64,000 bases of DNA, from the NCBI GenBank assembly GCA_028284955.1, contig JANQQS010000005.1, positions 65,946 to 129,945 on the forward strand. Reading direction: 5' to 3'. Every line of letters starts with the position of its first letter. Position 1 is the first letter of the stretch. Source of the DNA: Myxococcota bacterium (GTDB lineage: Bacteria > Myxococcota_A > Polyangia > Polyangiales > Houyiibacteriaceae). Under the pieces are notes generated by a model that was given only the letters and a program-made list of their open reading frames with translations, was not told the DNA's origin and did not search any database. Both the position numbers and the translations under genes were made by a program. Positions 1 to 9,401 of the stretch are shown here, piece by piece.

Positions 1-613
1 TGATCTGTGCGGCGAGCCCTAGCTCACCAAAGATAGAGGTTTGTTCGGTGTCGAAACGCTCGGTACGCATCGCCGTGTGACCTGCGAGCGGCTCAAAACG
101 CTGCGCGCGAAGCACCGTCCAATCACGACATTCCGGGTCTACAAACTCTGGTCGATCAAAAAACTGAACGCCGGCTGGATAGAAGAACTGGTTCTTGATG
201 AAGTTTTCGTATTGAGCAGCCTGAATACGACCTTCGAAAAGGTATCGACCACCGATAAACGCAGTCGTTTCTGAAGCCGAGAGAAACGGAATATGTTTTT
301 GCAACATGCCGGGGTCGTTCGGCAGCGTGAATTCGTTGATGTATCGCTGCAAGAAGATCCGATCACGCTCGATGAAGCCTCCCGCCGGCCCCGTGGTCTG
401 GGTGAAATCGAGCAAGAAATCGCACGAAAATGAACCGAACGCGCGAATCCGCGTTCCCCCCACGCCCGACAGCGACGCCCGGCTCGCCATGACTTGAATG
501 TCATCTTGAGCGCTTTCTAACGCCTTCTCATCGGTCGATTCTGGTGGGTTCGTAGAGCACGCCGCTACAAGCAACGCGAGCACGCACCACCGCTGACTCT
601 TACTTTGATTCAT
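1..613 (-). CDS. Lipoprotein of unknown function, partial (runs off left edge)
   Basis: The reading frame opens at an ATG preceded by a strong GAGGAGGTG ribosome site 5 bases upstream and stays open to the window edge, so only about 204 N-terminal residues are seen. The start MNQSKSQRWCVLALLVAACS is a lipoprotein signal with lipobox VAAC. The body is soluble and contains short aromatic-rich stretches such as FSCDFLLDF and NEFTLPNDPGML. I do not recognise a family. It is divergently transcribed from the lipoprotein at 817, and the 203 bases between them should hold both promoters. Being a secreted, lipid-anchored protein is well supported; any function is not. Confidence 0.8.
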   Translation of the reverse strand, partial: MNQSKSQRWCVLALLVAACSTNPPESTDEKALESAQDDIQVMASRASLSGVGGTRIRAFGSFSCDFLLDFTQTTGPAGGFIERDRIFLQRYINEFTLPNDPGMLQKHIPFLSASETTAFIGGRYLFEGRIQAAQYENFIKNQFFYPAGVQFFDRPEFVDPECRDWTVLRAQRFEPLAGHTAMRTERFDTEQTSIFGELGLAAQI

Positions 614-816
614 CGTTCACCTCCTCACGCAACAAACAATGTTTGCGCGAGGGCCGAACTTCGCCGACCACCAACTAAAGATCAACCTTGAGAATGACAA
701 GTTGCAAAAAAGATCAAAAGCCAGGAACGACTTTACAATCGCGTTCCGGTCGTGAGAGGGTGGCTCCCCGTTTTTGAAACAGTTCTATGGAACGATTCAG
801 ACTAGGAGATCGCAGC

Positions 817-1677
817 ATGAGCATTGATCGACGATTCAGCGCCTCACCTTCGAACCTTCGCGCGTATCAAGTAGGCACCTCGTGCCTCGCGCTGTTCACC
901 GCTTTGCTGCTCGCTTGCCAGGGCGGCCCGGTAGTGCCTGACGAGTCTATCGACTCGACGGAATCCATCGCTGGCGCGGAGGCCTCCCTTCGCGCCGGGC
1001 CGACGGTGCCAAGGCGATGTCGGACATTTTATCAAGCCTATTTCGACCGCGCCGGCGAACCCAAAACCTACCACTTTCGTGCGTTCGTTCCGTTTATCGG
1101 AGCAGCCTATCCGGTCGACGGAGAACCGATCGGAATCGTCGTGACGGTCAACGACCAAGCCACGCTTACCCCCCAAAGCTGGGATTGCGGCGAAGACTCG
1201 TTCACGGCCACCCTTCGCGCTCAAGGCACCGTAGTGAACCCAGCGACCGGCGCCATCACCGAAATCGACGCCATACAGTTCGATAGCTATAGCCTCGCGC
1301 CACCGCAGATCCTCAACATTTCCTATGGCATTGACGACGACACCGCAGTGCAGGGCTTTTCGTTCGCCTACGCCAACCAGCCGTTCGAACGAACCGCCAC
1401 CGCAACCACGTTCGCGCCCGCCCCGGGACAATGCGCCAACCCGAACAGTCAAATCTGCCAGCTGCACGTCGTCGAACGCACCCTACAGCGTCGCAACCGC
1501 GCGCCATCTTCGAGACGGTTTCCCAGAGTTGAGTTCGGCAGCTGCAACACAACCGCGCGCGTGGGCTACGATGCGTCGGGGCAAATCGTCGAGCGCGAGG
1601 CCATCACCGACAACGTGATGACCTTCTACACCTCGCCCACAGTGTTCGCCGATGAAATCGAAAATGGCTGCAACTGA
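817..1677 (+). CDS. Lipoprotein of unknown function
   Basis: This is a 286-residue protein starting at the ATG of MSIDRRFS. I preferred it to the in-frame ATG 30 bases upstream because AGGAG lies 7 bases before this one and nothing lies before the other. A hydrophobic segment (LALFTALLLAC) ends in a lipobox, so the mature protein begins CQGG and is expected to sit on the envelope. About ten Cys in the mature part suggest disulfides outside the cytoplasm. There is no recognised domain. The gene ends against a hairpin shared with the convergent beta-helix gene. Confidence 0.82.
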   Translation: MSIDRRFSASPSNLRAYQVGTSCLALFTALLLACQGGPVVPDESIDSTESIAGAEASLRAGPTVPRRCRTFYQAYFDRAGEPKTYHFRAFVPFIGAAYPVDGEPIGIVVTVNDQATLTPQSWDCGEDSFTATLRAQGTVVNPATGAITEIDAIQFDSYSLAPPQILNISYGIDDDTAVQGFSFAYANQPFERTATATTFAPAPGQCANPNSQICQLHVVERTLQRRNRAPSSRRFPRVEFGSCNTTARVGYDASGQIVEREAITDNVMTFYTSPTVFADEIENGCN

Positions 1678-1691
1678 GGTCTGACTAAGGT

Positions 1692-1726
1692 CGATCGTCG
1701 ACGATAGGGTCTATCGCCGACGATCG
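1692..1726. terminator. Bidirectional hairpin between convergent genes
   Basis: Two 16-base arms (CGATCGTCGACGATAG and CTATCGCCGACGATCG) pair around a GGT loop with a single A/C mismatch. The structure lies between the stops at 1677 and 1737. Its position and symmetry suggest a terminator serving both strands. No clear T-run follows on either side, so a purely intrinsic mechanism is uncertain. Confidence 0.65.
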
Positions 1727-1736
1727 GGATTCAGCG

Positions 1737-3875
1737 CTACCGATCCGCTGAGCATTCGGGCAGCGGGTCGGGCGCCGACTCGTAACCGCGATAGAGAAAT
1801 CCGAACGAAGACATCTGCGTCCGCTCTTCGCCGCTACGGGTTTCTTTGATCCAAGTTTCGATGCAGCTATTGAAACAGCGCTCCGTCACGCCCGCGAGGC
1901 TCACCGAGGATTCGGTATTCACAAACGCGGGATCGTTCTTGGGTGCGCCCGTACTAAAGAGGAACGCGCCTACGAGCTCGGTGTAACCGCCGCCGCGAGT
2001 GTCGATGATGGTGCCGGCTCGCTCGGTTTTCATGCCGAGGACCCAAAGCCGACCGCCGTCGTTGACCACTTTCGCCGCATCGTCGGTTTCTTGGGTGTCG
2101 GTCTCTTGGTTGAGCTGCCGGGCCCACACGTTTTGGTCCTTGAACACATAGGGGCCGCCCACCACGTCGTTGAGATAGAGGTCGCCAGTGCCGGTGTTGG
2201 AATATTTCCCGCCCGTCACATTCTTAATCGCCCACGCGCGCGACGACCCGTGCACGAACTTCAGGCCGCCCGCTGCAGTGTCTGTGAAGCGCTCCATCAC
2301 GACCACGGGATGCGTCCCATCTTTGAGCTCGATGGTGCCACCGCCTGCGACGCGCGCCTCGGTCCCGATCAGGCGGTAGACGTCGCCCCGAAGCTCGACC
2401 GTGCCCTCGACGGTCCAGGTGCCGTTGGGCAAGTAGACGGTGGTCGCGCCCGAATCGATGGCGGCTTGAATCGCTTCGGTGTCGTCCATGTCGTCATCAG
2501 CCACGCCGCCGAATGACGCCGGGTTGGCCCAGGTCTCCGGGTCGTCCCAAGGCACCGTGGGCACTTCTCGAATGGTGAGCCTTAGGCTTTCCTCAGGGCT
2601 TTCAAACAGCGTTCGCTGCGGCTCGCTGTTGTCGATCCATTCTGCGACATCGGGCCCATCCGCGCCTTCGATATTGCCGCGACCTTTGTTGTCATGGTCG
2701 ATCGCTTTCTGATAGCCCGGCGCGCTCAAGTCTCGCACATACAGAGAGCGCTGATTCCAGATCGCCGGCACCATCGAAGCATCACCCGTACCGCGCAGCT
2801 CGGCATCGATGAGCACAAACGTGCCTGGCGTGTCTTTCTCGTTGTAAATCGCGGTGACCGAGTTGTTGCTGATCAAGCCACGCACCATCGGCGACTGGCC
2901 CACGTTGTGAAAGCCGAACACGTTCTGGTCCGAAAGCTCGATGTGCTCGAGCGTGACGCTGGCGGTTTGAAACTGGGTGAAAATGCCTACGTCGTAGCCT
3001 CGCACCGACACATCTTGGATCAAGAGCGGGCCAATCTCGTCGGTGTAGCCCATGTCGAGCCCAATACGGCCCGCTCGATCTTCCGAAACGATGCTTACGC
3101 GCATCATCGCGCCCTGATTGTTGGCGATGAACCGAGCTCCGATCGCGCCCGGGTTGTTGCTTCCGGTGTTGATGGTGAGGTTTCGTATCGCGTTCCGAAA
3201 ACGCTGGGCCGGGCGAGTCCCGGTGAATATCACCGCGCGCGGGTTCGCGGCGTCCGAGAAGTTCGGGTGCCCATCGGGAACCCTGATGACCACGCCAGAG
3301 CGGCTCTGCCCCTGCAAGATGGTGCGCTTAAAATCTGTCGCCCCTGGCCTTCCCGCCGGCCAGCGCAGCGTATCGGTCACCTGATATTCGCCGTTGGGCA
3401 GGTAAATGATTCGATTTCCGTTCGGGAACTGATCGAGCGCCATCTGAATCGCGGCCGTCGAATCGTTCGCTCCCGTCGGGTCGGCGTTGTAAGGCGCTTG
3501 GGTGACATCGAGCACGCCGCTGTCGTCCGGAAAACGTACGTCATCAAACGTTTCTCCGGCGGAGTCGCACGCATCGGTCATCAAACCCGAGCCGGACATT
3601 CCTGAACCTCCATCGCTCGCGCTCCCGCCGTTGTCGCTCCCGTCTTGGTTGGCGCCCGCGGCGGCATCGCTATCGCCGCAGCCCATCAGCCCGCCGCTGC
3701 TTGCTATCCCGAGCAGCAACGCAGCCAGCCAGGCAATCGGTGGCAGAGCATACGGCGGTCCCCGTCGCCTCCCAACCGGCGGCATGGGAGAGTCCGACAA
3801 CACAGAGCTGAACAAATAACTTTCCGTGCCGCGGCCTGCATCAAGACCGCGGCGCGTTTCCGAGAATGGGGGCAT
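1737..3875 (-). CDS. Lipoprotein with two pectate-lyase-3-type parallel beta-helix domains
   Basis: The protein has about 712 residues. A proline-rich N-terminus is followed by a hydrophobic segment ending LMGC (lipobox), then a Gly/Ser/Asp linker, so it is predicted to be surface tethered. Two modules with the Pectate_lyase_3 signature follow. The first contains YNADPTGANDSTAAIQMAL and IIYLPNGEYQVTDTL; the second contains DDTEAIQAAI and TVYLPNGTWTVEG. This tandem arrangement resembles exo-beta-1,3-glucanase-like (GH55) and other polysaccharide-acting beta-helix proteins. Substrate and catalytic residues cannot be assigned by eye. Start choice is uncertain: the chosen ATG has GGAG 9 bases upstream, but alternatives lie at 3914 and 3785. 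A cell-surface polysaccharide-binding or degrading role is an inference. Confidence 0.75.
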   Translation of the reverse strand: MPPFSETRRGLDAGRGTESYLFSSVLSDSPMPPVGRRRGPPYALPPIAWLAALLLGIASSGGLMGCGDSDAAAGANQDGSDNGGSASDGGSGMSGSGLMTDACDSAGETFDDVRFPDDSGVLDVTQAPYNADPTGANDSTAAIQMALDQFPNGNRIIYLPNGEYQVTDTLRWPAGRPGATDFKRTILQGQSRSGVVIRVPDGHPNFSDAANPRAVIFTGTRPAQRFRNAIRNLTINTGSNNPGAIGARFIANNQGAMMRVSIVSEDRAGRIGLDMGYTDEIGPLLIQDVSVRGYDVGIFTQFQTASVTLEHIELSDQNVFGFHNVGQSPMVRGLISNNSVTAIYNEKDTPGTFVLIDAELRGTGDASMVPAIWNQRSLYVRDLSAPGYQKAIDHDNKGRGNIEGADGPDVAEWIDNSEPQRTLFESPEESLRLTIREVPTVPWDDPETWANPASFGGVADDDMDDTEAIQAAIDSGATTVYLPNGTWTVEGTVELRGDVYRLIGTEARVAGGGTIELKDGTHPVVVMERFTDTAAGGLKFVHGSSRAWAIKNVTGGKYSNTGTGDLYLNDVVGGPYVFKDQNVWARQLNQETDTQETDDAAKVVNDGGRLWVLGMKTERAGTIIDTRGGGYTELVGAFLFSTGAPKNDPAFVNTESSVSLAGVTERCFNSCIETWIKETRSGEERTQMSSFGFLYRGYESAPDPLPECSADR

Positions 3876-4031
3876 CACTTCACACTCCAGGCGCGCGTGC
3901 GACGAATCGCACATACACCCACGTCAGCCTCCATCAAAAGTGTGGCACGATTCGCCTTATCAGCAAGCGACCTGATTCGCCCACGTGCGCGACAACACAC
4001 TGTGAGCAAAACCACATCATCGAACGCAACA

Positions 4032-4919
4032 CTACTTACGCACGCGTTTCAGAAGGTCCGGCGTGGGACCTGGCGGCCACGTGTACATGAGCTGGTACCC
4101 AAACTGCTGGTAGCCCAACTGTGGATTGCTTGGTTCGACAATGGTGACGCTAGCGTGATGGTAGTACACCGCCACGGGTGGCTCCGCGCCCGAACAACGC
4201 GCAGGATCCAGCGCCGAACTCAACGTATGAGGCGAATCTAGGTTGATGGATTGCGTAATCGTCGTTGAAAATTTGCACTCGAATGTGCCCTCCCATTGCG
4301 TGTCCATGACTTGAATCACATCATCGCGAAGAATCTTGTTGAACGAGTTAAGCTCGACCGCGCGATGAACGGCCTTGAGCGCGCCGAAGATCGGGGTGTT
4401 CGAATGCTTCGAGACCAATTGAAGATACAGGTCGTACCAGCACGCGCTGAGCGCGAGAATAGCCGCCGCCATGTAGCCGGCCTCGTTGGGACTCAGCACG
4501 TACGCGGCGACTTTGTTCACTTCAATCACAGCCGGAGAACTCAGGGGTTTGTATGAACCAAACACCTGCACCATGCCGCACTCTCGGTTCCCGCGACGGT
4601 CCTTCGAGCGACGGAGATTTTCTTGCTGTAGCTTCTCTGCTGCTTCGTAGGTAGTTTTTCGAACAAGCTCGGATAGCTCGGCGTCGACGCTACTGGATTC
4701 AGACCCCGAACCAGAAAAAACGCCCGTTGCGATCGCCGTCAAAATGTTCCGAAACCAAGCCGCGATATCAACCTTGGTTTCCGTTTCGCTCGGCAGATCA
4801 ATAAGAAACTTCTGAGATTCTTCGCCTCGAGATGCGTCGCCGCCTGGAGAAACCTCCGCCGCACAGCCCCACAAGGCGACCGCGACAACCATCGCGCCTG
4901 CGCAACTCCGCCCAAACAT
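4032..4919 (-). CDS. Lipoprotein of unknown function with acidic tether
   Basis: The protein has 295 residues starting at MFGRSCAGAM. The lipobox is WGCAAEV and is followed by the acidic stretch SPGGDASRGEE. A short amphipathic region (AAWFRNILTAIATGVF) and a helical, charged segment follow, then a Cys-containing C-terminal half with no family I can name. The chosen start gives a short signal peptide; the track-level alternative 48 bases upstream has no ribosome site. It is upstream of, and in the same direction as, the beta-helix lipoprotein, with 156 bases between them. Confidence 0.75.
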   Translation of the reverse strand: MFGRSCAGAMVVAVALWGCAAEVSPGGDASRGEESQKFLIDLPSETETKVDIAAWFRNILTAIATGVFSGSGSESSSVDAELSELVRKTTYEAAEKLQQENLRRSKDRRGNRECGMVQVFGSYKPLSSPAVIEVNKVAAYVLSPNEAGYMAAAILALSACWYDLYLQLVSKHSNTPIFGALKAVHRAVELNSFNKILRDDVIQVMDTQWEGTFECKFSTTITQSINLDSPHTLSSALDPARCSGAEPPVAVYYHHASVTIVEPSNPQLGYQQFGYQLMYTWPPGPTPDLLKRVRK

Positions 4920-5040
4920 ATTCGCCAACCCCAGCTCCGATACAACTCTGACACAACAATGACACATCGCTATCGCGCCGTGTTTGACACCGTCCTCCCA
5001 AAGTCGTCAAGTGGAGGTCGCTTTCGAACCAAGCCTCGAC

Positions 5041-5850
5041 TCAAGAGCCACCGTTCCAACGAACGAAGTGAGTTTCGTATGGTTGGAGACTCCCATCCTT
5101 GAGCGGCAGGTCAAAAAACATCTGTACGAACCCAAAGGCCGGATTGCGAGACCAGCGTTGGCCACCCCAAATACCCACCAGGCGACCGGTTTCATCGTGA
5201 ACAACCGCCCCGCCGCGCATACTCAACAAGCGCTCTTTTCGCCACACGAACGCCGCTACGTTGGGCACCCATGTGAGCTCTCCGTCGCGCGTGCTCAGCA
5301 CGCAGCTTCCGTCACGACAGATGACCCCCGCGTTCTCCACTCGGCGCCCGTCAATCCAGCGTCCGTGATCGAGATACGGCGGCGACGCAGGCGGTAAAGT
5401 GCCCGAGGTATGCTTCGTTTGGAGAATCGCGAAGTCCTTCGTCTGCTCCCGCGAAATCGCGCGGCTCTTTTTGTAGAAGCCGTTGACCGCGACCACGACT
5501 CGCACACAGGCGCTGGTCGAGTCGCGCTCAGAAGCAAACGGCCAATGAATCGCCCGCACTTGCTGGCATGCGGGCTCGCTGTCGCGGGTCGCACGGGTCA
5601 CACTGCCCAAAACGCACGTCGCCGACGTCGCCACCAAACTTCCGCCATCTAAATCGGCGATGCGAATCGCAGAGCACGTATCATGTCGATTCGTCAAACT
5701 CACCCAGCCCAGCGAGGCGTACTCAAACGCACGGTGCCTCGACTTGGTTTCCAACGCTTCCGTTTGCGCCGATTCAACGCGCGCCGCGCAGGCTCCCGAT
5801 GCATTTACCACGACTAAAATGAACAAAACAAAGTAGAAAAACCGAAACAT
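5041..5850 (-). CDS. Trypsin-fold (S1-like) protein lacking the catalytic His and Ser, predicted pseudoprotease
   Basis: This is a 269-residue secreted protein with a hydrophobic N-terminus ending ASGACAA, which could be a signal peptide or a weak lipobox. The layout follows chymotrypsin-like peptidases. LVATSATCVLG (around residue 75) sits where active enzymes have TAAHC, KDFAIL (around 139) where they have HDIALM, and SMRGGAVV (around 211) where they have GDSGGPLV. The catalytic His is therefore Thr and the catalytic Ser is Arg, while the Asp and the flanking fold signature persist. Activity by the classical mechanism is not expected. It lies 12 bases downstream of the next lipoprotein gene, so the two are probably co-transcribed. 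Fold assignment is moderately sure. Confidence 0.72.
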   Translation of the reverse strand: MFRFFYFVLFILVVVNASGACAARVESAQTEALETKSRHRAFEYASLGWVSLTNRHDTCSAIRIADLDGGSLVATSATCVLGSVTRATRDSEPACQQVRAIHWPFASERDSTSACVRVVVAVNGFYKKSRAISREQTKDFAILQTKHTSGTLPPASPPYLDHGRWIDGRRVENAGVICRDGSCVLSTRDGELTWVPNVAAFVWRKERLLSMRGGAVVHDETGRLVGIWGGQRWSRNPAFGFVQMFFDLPLKDGSLQPYETHFVRWNGGS

Positions 5851-5862
5851 CACGGATTCTCG

Positions 5863-6351
5863 CTAATGACATATCCACTGCCAGCCCCAGTGACCTCCCG
5901 TGCATAGGCAGGTCATACCGCTGTTCTTCTCACATTTCTTCCCCGGCGCAGTGCAGGTCGTGCCCGTTGCCACCGTCGAATCACAATCACGCGTCCCCGT
6001 CGCCCTGGCCGCCGTAGCCACCACTGTAGAAATCAGGACTACCGAAACACCGGCGGCGTCCAATGTTGCTCGCTGCTCCGGCGACGGCTCGGGAATGCGA
6101 ATCGTTCGCCGACGAGAAAATGCCTGTCCGAGTTGATCGACACCCCATTGAAGCCCCGTATACATCGCCGCCACTGCCGACGCGCACTTCGCCGCGCCGA
6201 CTGGCGAGGAGCAGTACGCAACCACCATGGTCGCCGCCCCTTTTTCTTGAACGTCAGGCTCGGGCGGCACATCAGCCGCGCAACCCGCCAGCGCAAAGCA
6301 GGAGAAGCCGAGTAGTAACGAGGCGCTAACTGCAGACATCGAAACGATCAT
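5863..6351 (-). CDS. Small lipoprotein with Cys-rich C-terminus
   Basis: The protein has 162 residues from the ATG of MIVSMSAVSA, chosen because it directly gives a signal peptide ending LAGC and has AGGCGG just upstream; the frame extends a further 31 codons without a ribosome site. The mature N-terminus is CAADVPPEPD (acidic tether). The C-terminal 45 residues hold several Cys and end in a CLCTGGHWGWQWIC motif, which looks like a small disulfide-stabilised module. There is no named family. The gene is followed after 12 bases by the pseudoprotease gene, suggesting an operon. Confidence 0.78.
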   Translation of the reverse strand: MIVSMSAVSASLLLGFSCFALAGCAADVPPEPDVQEKGAATMVVAYCSSPVGAAKCASAVAAMYTGLQWGVDQLGQAFSRRRTIRIPEPSPEQRATLDAAGVSVVLISTVVATAARATGTRDCDSTVATGTTCTAPGKKCEKNSGMTCLCTGGHWGWQWICH

Positions 6352-6450
6352 ACCGCCTATCAATGCTCTCCCGCCTACTATTGATTGAAACCCTGCGGAG
6401 TCAAGGCGTACGGGCGCAGCGAAGGTCGCCTCCGAAACCGACATTATGGG

Positions 6451-7116
6451 CTAATGAACTCTGCAAATACCCCGAGCGAATTTGACCCACCACTCGTTGA
6501 GATGGGGAGAGAAGCTATTCGAGTAATGCGTCATGCAGTACACAACGTTGCGGTCTGAGCCAGCTGGATTCGGCAAAACGAGCGCCTCAAGCGCCATCAA
6601 GCCCGCTCGGTCGCGTCCTCTGTGCGCAATTCCTTCGAGGGAAGTTCGGAATGCTTGGTATCGACTTCCACCAGGCCCGAACGCTTGCTCGTCACGGCGA
6701 CTCGTCTGCGTTCCGCCACGAAGATCACTCAGCCGGCGATAGGGACAAACCGGTTCTTTTTCCGCGATCCCGACTCGAGGATACTGCGGCGCACGCTCAG
6801 TCGAATCGTACGATTGCGCCAACCCGTTCGAAAATTGGACGAGCGTCTCCTCTGGAAACCACTGGCTACCAAAACTCTTTTTTGTTTCGACCTTGACCTC
6901 TGTTTCTTTTGCCCACCCAATCAAAGCGCCATTTACGGAGATCGCGTGACGGATGATTTCGTATGTCCATTGGCCGTCGCCGGACTTCAACATACAAGTT
7001 GGCGAGCTCTTCTCCACGGCTTCTGCCGAATCCGCGAGTTCCGCGGCGCATCCGAGAGTCGAAGCGATTACGAAGGCCAGCGCGATGCGCGCGAGGTGTG
7101 CTGAATACTGCTGCAT
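6451..7116 (-). CDS. Lipoprotein of unknown function
   Basis: This 221-residue protein begins MQQYSAHLARIALAF with lipobox TLGC and mature start CAAELADSAEAVE, the acidic tether seen in several neighbours. The body is Trp- and Cys-bearing, with four Cys after the lipid-anchored one. It contains no motif I recognise. It is transcribed divergently from the TPR/PEGA gene, with about 100 bases between the likely starts. It precedes the small Cys-rich lipoprotein on the same strand by 100 bases. Confidence 0.78.
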   Translation of the reverse strand: MQQYSAHLARIALAFVIASTLGCAAELADSAEAVEKSSPTCMLKSGDGQWTYEIIRHAISVNGALIGWAKETEVKVETKKSFGSQWFPEETLVQFSNGLAQSYDSTERAPQYPRVGIAEKEPVCPYRRLSDLRGGTQTSRRDEQAFGPGGSRYQAFRTSLEGIAHRGRDRAGLMALEALVLPNPAGSDRNVVYCMTHYSNSFSPHLNEWWVKFARGICRVH

Positions 7117-7220
7117 GATGTCTGGGGCGCGGTCCTAGCGATACTCGGCTCTCGGTGCAACCCGAAACGACGCAGTCGGTTGGAGCAGATCGCTGCGCGT
7201 GGTACTGTTTATCTAGTCGC

Positions 7221-8144
7221 GTGGCGTATGTAGAGCGGAGGTTGGCGCGGTGGCCGCACTGCCCTGAAAGACAGGGAGCCGGGAGGCTGAAGCGCTTCTC
7301 GGGGCAGGCTTTGGCGACTGCGCTCTCTGCGGCATGCCTGGCGCTTGGCTTGGGCCTGCCCTCGACCGGGCACGCGCAGCGGCGAGGGACGCTTCGCGCG
7401 GATGCAAAGGCCAGCGAGACGGAAATGGCGACGGCGCGAACCCTCTTCGAATCGGGGCTCGACGCGGCGAAGAAAAAGGAGTGGGCTCAGGCGCGCGATT
7501 TATTCGCGCGGTCGTACGCGATCGCCGAAGTTCCCGCGACGCTCTTGAACCTCGCCAGCGCGCAGGTGCATACCGGGCAGCTCGTCGCCGGAGCAGAAAA
7601 CTATCAGCGCTTTCTTTCCCGCGCGCACACTGGGCCCGCCGCGCGTTATCGTGCAGAGGCAGAGTCCGCGCGCGCCAAAGTGCTGGCGCGGATTCCCCAT
7701 GTGCGCATCGAGCTGCAAGGCGGCGGCCCGGATGATCGCGTAGAAATCGACGACCGCGCCGTCGCCCGCGCCGTGGTCGGCACAAGGATTCCCCTCGATC
7801 CGGGGCCGCATACGGTGCGCGTGATGCGCGGCGCAAACGAGGTCGACCGAGCATCGTTTGCGCTCGAAGAACGAGACGAGCATTCGGTGCGCCTGGTCGC
7901 TCCTCCACCATCGATTCGCCAACCCGTTGACTCACCACACTCAGCCTCTGAATCTCCAGCGCGCGACGCATCGAGCGCCCGCGCTTCGCGCCGTCGATGG
8001 ATCGGTATCTCGATCGGCGTCGCGGTGGTTATCGGCGGCGTGCTCGCCGCGGTCTTGCTCACGCGCGATCGCGACGACGGCCACACCGGCAACTTGGGGC
8101 CGGGCCGAGTCAGCTACGGATTTGACCCGGGTCTATCATGGTAG
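7221..8144 (+). CDS. TPR and PEGA domain protein, single C-terminal TM
   Basis: The start is uncertain. No ATG is available, GTG codons occur at 7155 and 7221, and neither has a good ribosome site. The sequence ALATALSAACLALGLGLP forms a signal-like segment. TPR-like helices follow (TARTLFESGLDAAKKKEWAQ, then LFARSYAIAEVPATLLNLAS). A PEGA-type beta module comes next (VEIDDRAVARAV, PLDPGPHTVRVMRG), then a low-complexity linker and a TM helix (IGISIGVAVVIGGVLAAVLL) near the end. Such proteins usually work as envelope scaffolds in myxobacteria. The stop overlaps the start of the next gene by 7 bases, so the two are translationally coupled. Confidence 0.75.
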   Translation: MAYVERRLARWPHCPERQGAGRLKRFSGQALATALSAACLALGLGLPSTGHAQRRGTLRADAKASETEMATARTLFESGLDAAKKKEWAQARDLFARSYAIAEVPATLLNLASAQVHTGQLVAGAENYQRFLSRAHTGPAARYRAEAESARAKVLARIPHVRIELQGGGPDDRVEIDDRAVARAVVGTRIPLDPGPHTVRVMRGANEVDRASFALEERDEHSVRLVAPPPSIRQPVDSPHSASESPARDASSARASRRRWIGISIGVAVVIGGVLAAVLLTRDRDDGHTGNLGPGRVSYGFDPGLSW

Positions 8145-9391
8145 CGCGCGCGTCGATAGACTCCGCGAAGTGGTGGGTCTGTGTGGCCAGCTTGCTTTGC
8201 GCCTGCTCATCTTCGCCGACCGAGTTGGTGCTCGCGATTCAAAGCGACTTGACGGTCCCCGATGAGCTTGACGAAATCGAGGTCACGATTCAGGGGCCGA
8301 GCGCGATGCGCACCATCAACCAGTCGCTCTCCGAACCGGGTGCACCGAGCCTTCCCCTGACTTTGAGCCTTACTCCATCGGGAGAGCTCGGGGTGGTCGA
8401 TATCGTCGTGGTCGGCAAGAAAGGGGGCGCATCGATTGTCGGCCGACGGGTTCGAACCTCGGCGATCCGGGGGCAAAGCCGAGCCGTCTCGGTGTGGCTG
8501 CTTCGCTCGTGTGTCAATGTGATGTGCCCCGGCGAGCAAACCTGCGCCGAGCGAGGATGCATCCCGATCGATATCGATCCCGAAGAGTTGCCGCCCTGGA
8601 CAGGGCAGCCGCCGGCTCGCGAAGGTTCGACCGAACGAGACGGGGGCGTCACCGATGCAGGTGCGGGAGACGGCAGTACGGTCGTTGGTTCGGAATGCAC
8701 CGACGATCGCGAATGCAATGATGAAGTCGCATGCACCGAAGATTCCTGCAGGGACGATGGCCGATGTGTGTTCGCGCCTCGCGATGAGAACTGCACGGCT
8801 GGACCCGGAGGCGTATGCGACCCCGCGCTAGATTGCCAATACGACGAATGCACCGAAGTCACCTGCACCGCGGGTCCCTGCCAAGTCGCTGAATGCCAAG
8901 GGAACCGATGCGTGCGCACGTCGACATGCGCCGACAATCAAATGTGCTGCAACGACTCGTGCGTCCCTGCGGGATGCGAAGATGGCAACTTCTGCACGGA
9001 AAACCTCTGCGATCCAGACCAGGGATGCATTTCCGAACCGGTTGACTGCGACGACAACAACCCCTGCACCGACGACTCGTGCGAACCGACTTCAGGCTGC
9101 GAGCGAACCCCGCGAAGCGGGTCCTGCACGGACGCCGACCCGTGTACCACAGGCGAGCAATGCATGGCCGGTCAATGCGTGGGCACGGGAACCATCGATT
9201 GTACCGACACGAACCCTTGCACCAACGACCGCTGCGTGCCCTTTTTCGGATGCAGCAACTCGCCCGACATCAACGCAACGTGCGACGACGGGCTCGACTG
9301 CACAACCAACGACCGCTGCTTCGGAACTATGTGCACCGGAACCAGCACGTGTCCTTTGCTCATGACGTGCACAGCCAGCGGCTGTTCGTAA
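8138..9391 (+). CDS. Cys-rich repeat lipoprotein
   Basis: This is a 417-residue lipoprotein with lipobox LLCAC. The first part, about 130 residues, is a beta-rich domain (TELVLAIQSDL, DEIEVTIQG) ending SCVNVMCPGEQTCAERGC. A shared domain of the same layout opens the protein at 25260. After an acidic/Gly linker come repeated modules around CDDNNPCTDDSCEPTSGC, CTDTNPCTNDRC and CDDGLDCTTNDRC, with about 45 Cys in total. These are expected to be disulfide-bonded, extracellular, possibly metal-binding or adhesive units. The start overlaps the end of the TPR/PEGA gene, implying co-expression. The 3-prime end runs into a hexamer-repeat tract. Confidence 0.85.
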   Translation: MVARASIDSAKWWVCVASLLCACSSSPTELVLAIQSDLTVPDELDEIEVTIQGPSAMRTINQSLSEPGAPSLPLTLSLTPSGELGVVDIVVVGKKGGASIVGRRVRTSAIRGQSRAVSVWLLRSCVNVMCPGEQTCAERGCIPIDIDPEELPPWTGQPPAREGSTERDGGVTDAGAGDGSTVVGSECTDDRECNDEVACTEDSCRDDGRCVFAPRDENCTAGPGGVCDPALDCQYDECTEVTCTAGPCQVAECQGNRCVRTSTCADNQMCCNDSCVPAGCEDGNFCTENLCDPDQGCISEPVDCDDNNPCTDDSCEPTSGCERTPRSGSCTDADPCTTGEQCMAGQCVGTGTIDCTDTNPCTNDRCVPFFGCSNSPDINATCDDGLDCTTNDRCFGTMCTGTSTCPLLMTCTASGCS

Positions 9392-9401
9392 CGCCGAAGC
9401 C

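Noticed and set aside
2694-3605. A 303-codon frame opposite the beta-helix lipoprotein gene
   Set aside because: The beta-helix frame has a signal, repeated domains and family motifs. The opposite frame is Arg/His/Val-rich with none.
4979-5000. GGTGTCAAAC-type motif here and at 31027, similar to the ends of the element at 50877
   Set aside because: Only part of the 20-bp end matches and no paired inverted end is found nearby, so I do not call elements there. A shared promoter motif also cannot be shown from two cases.
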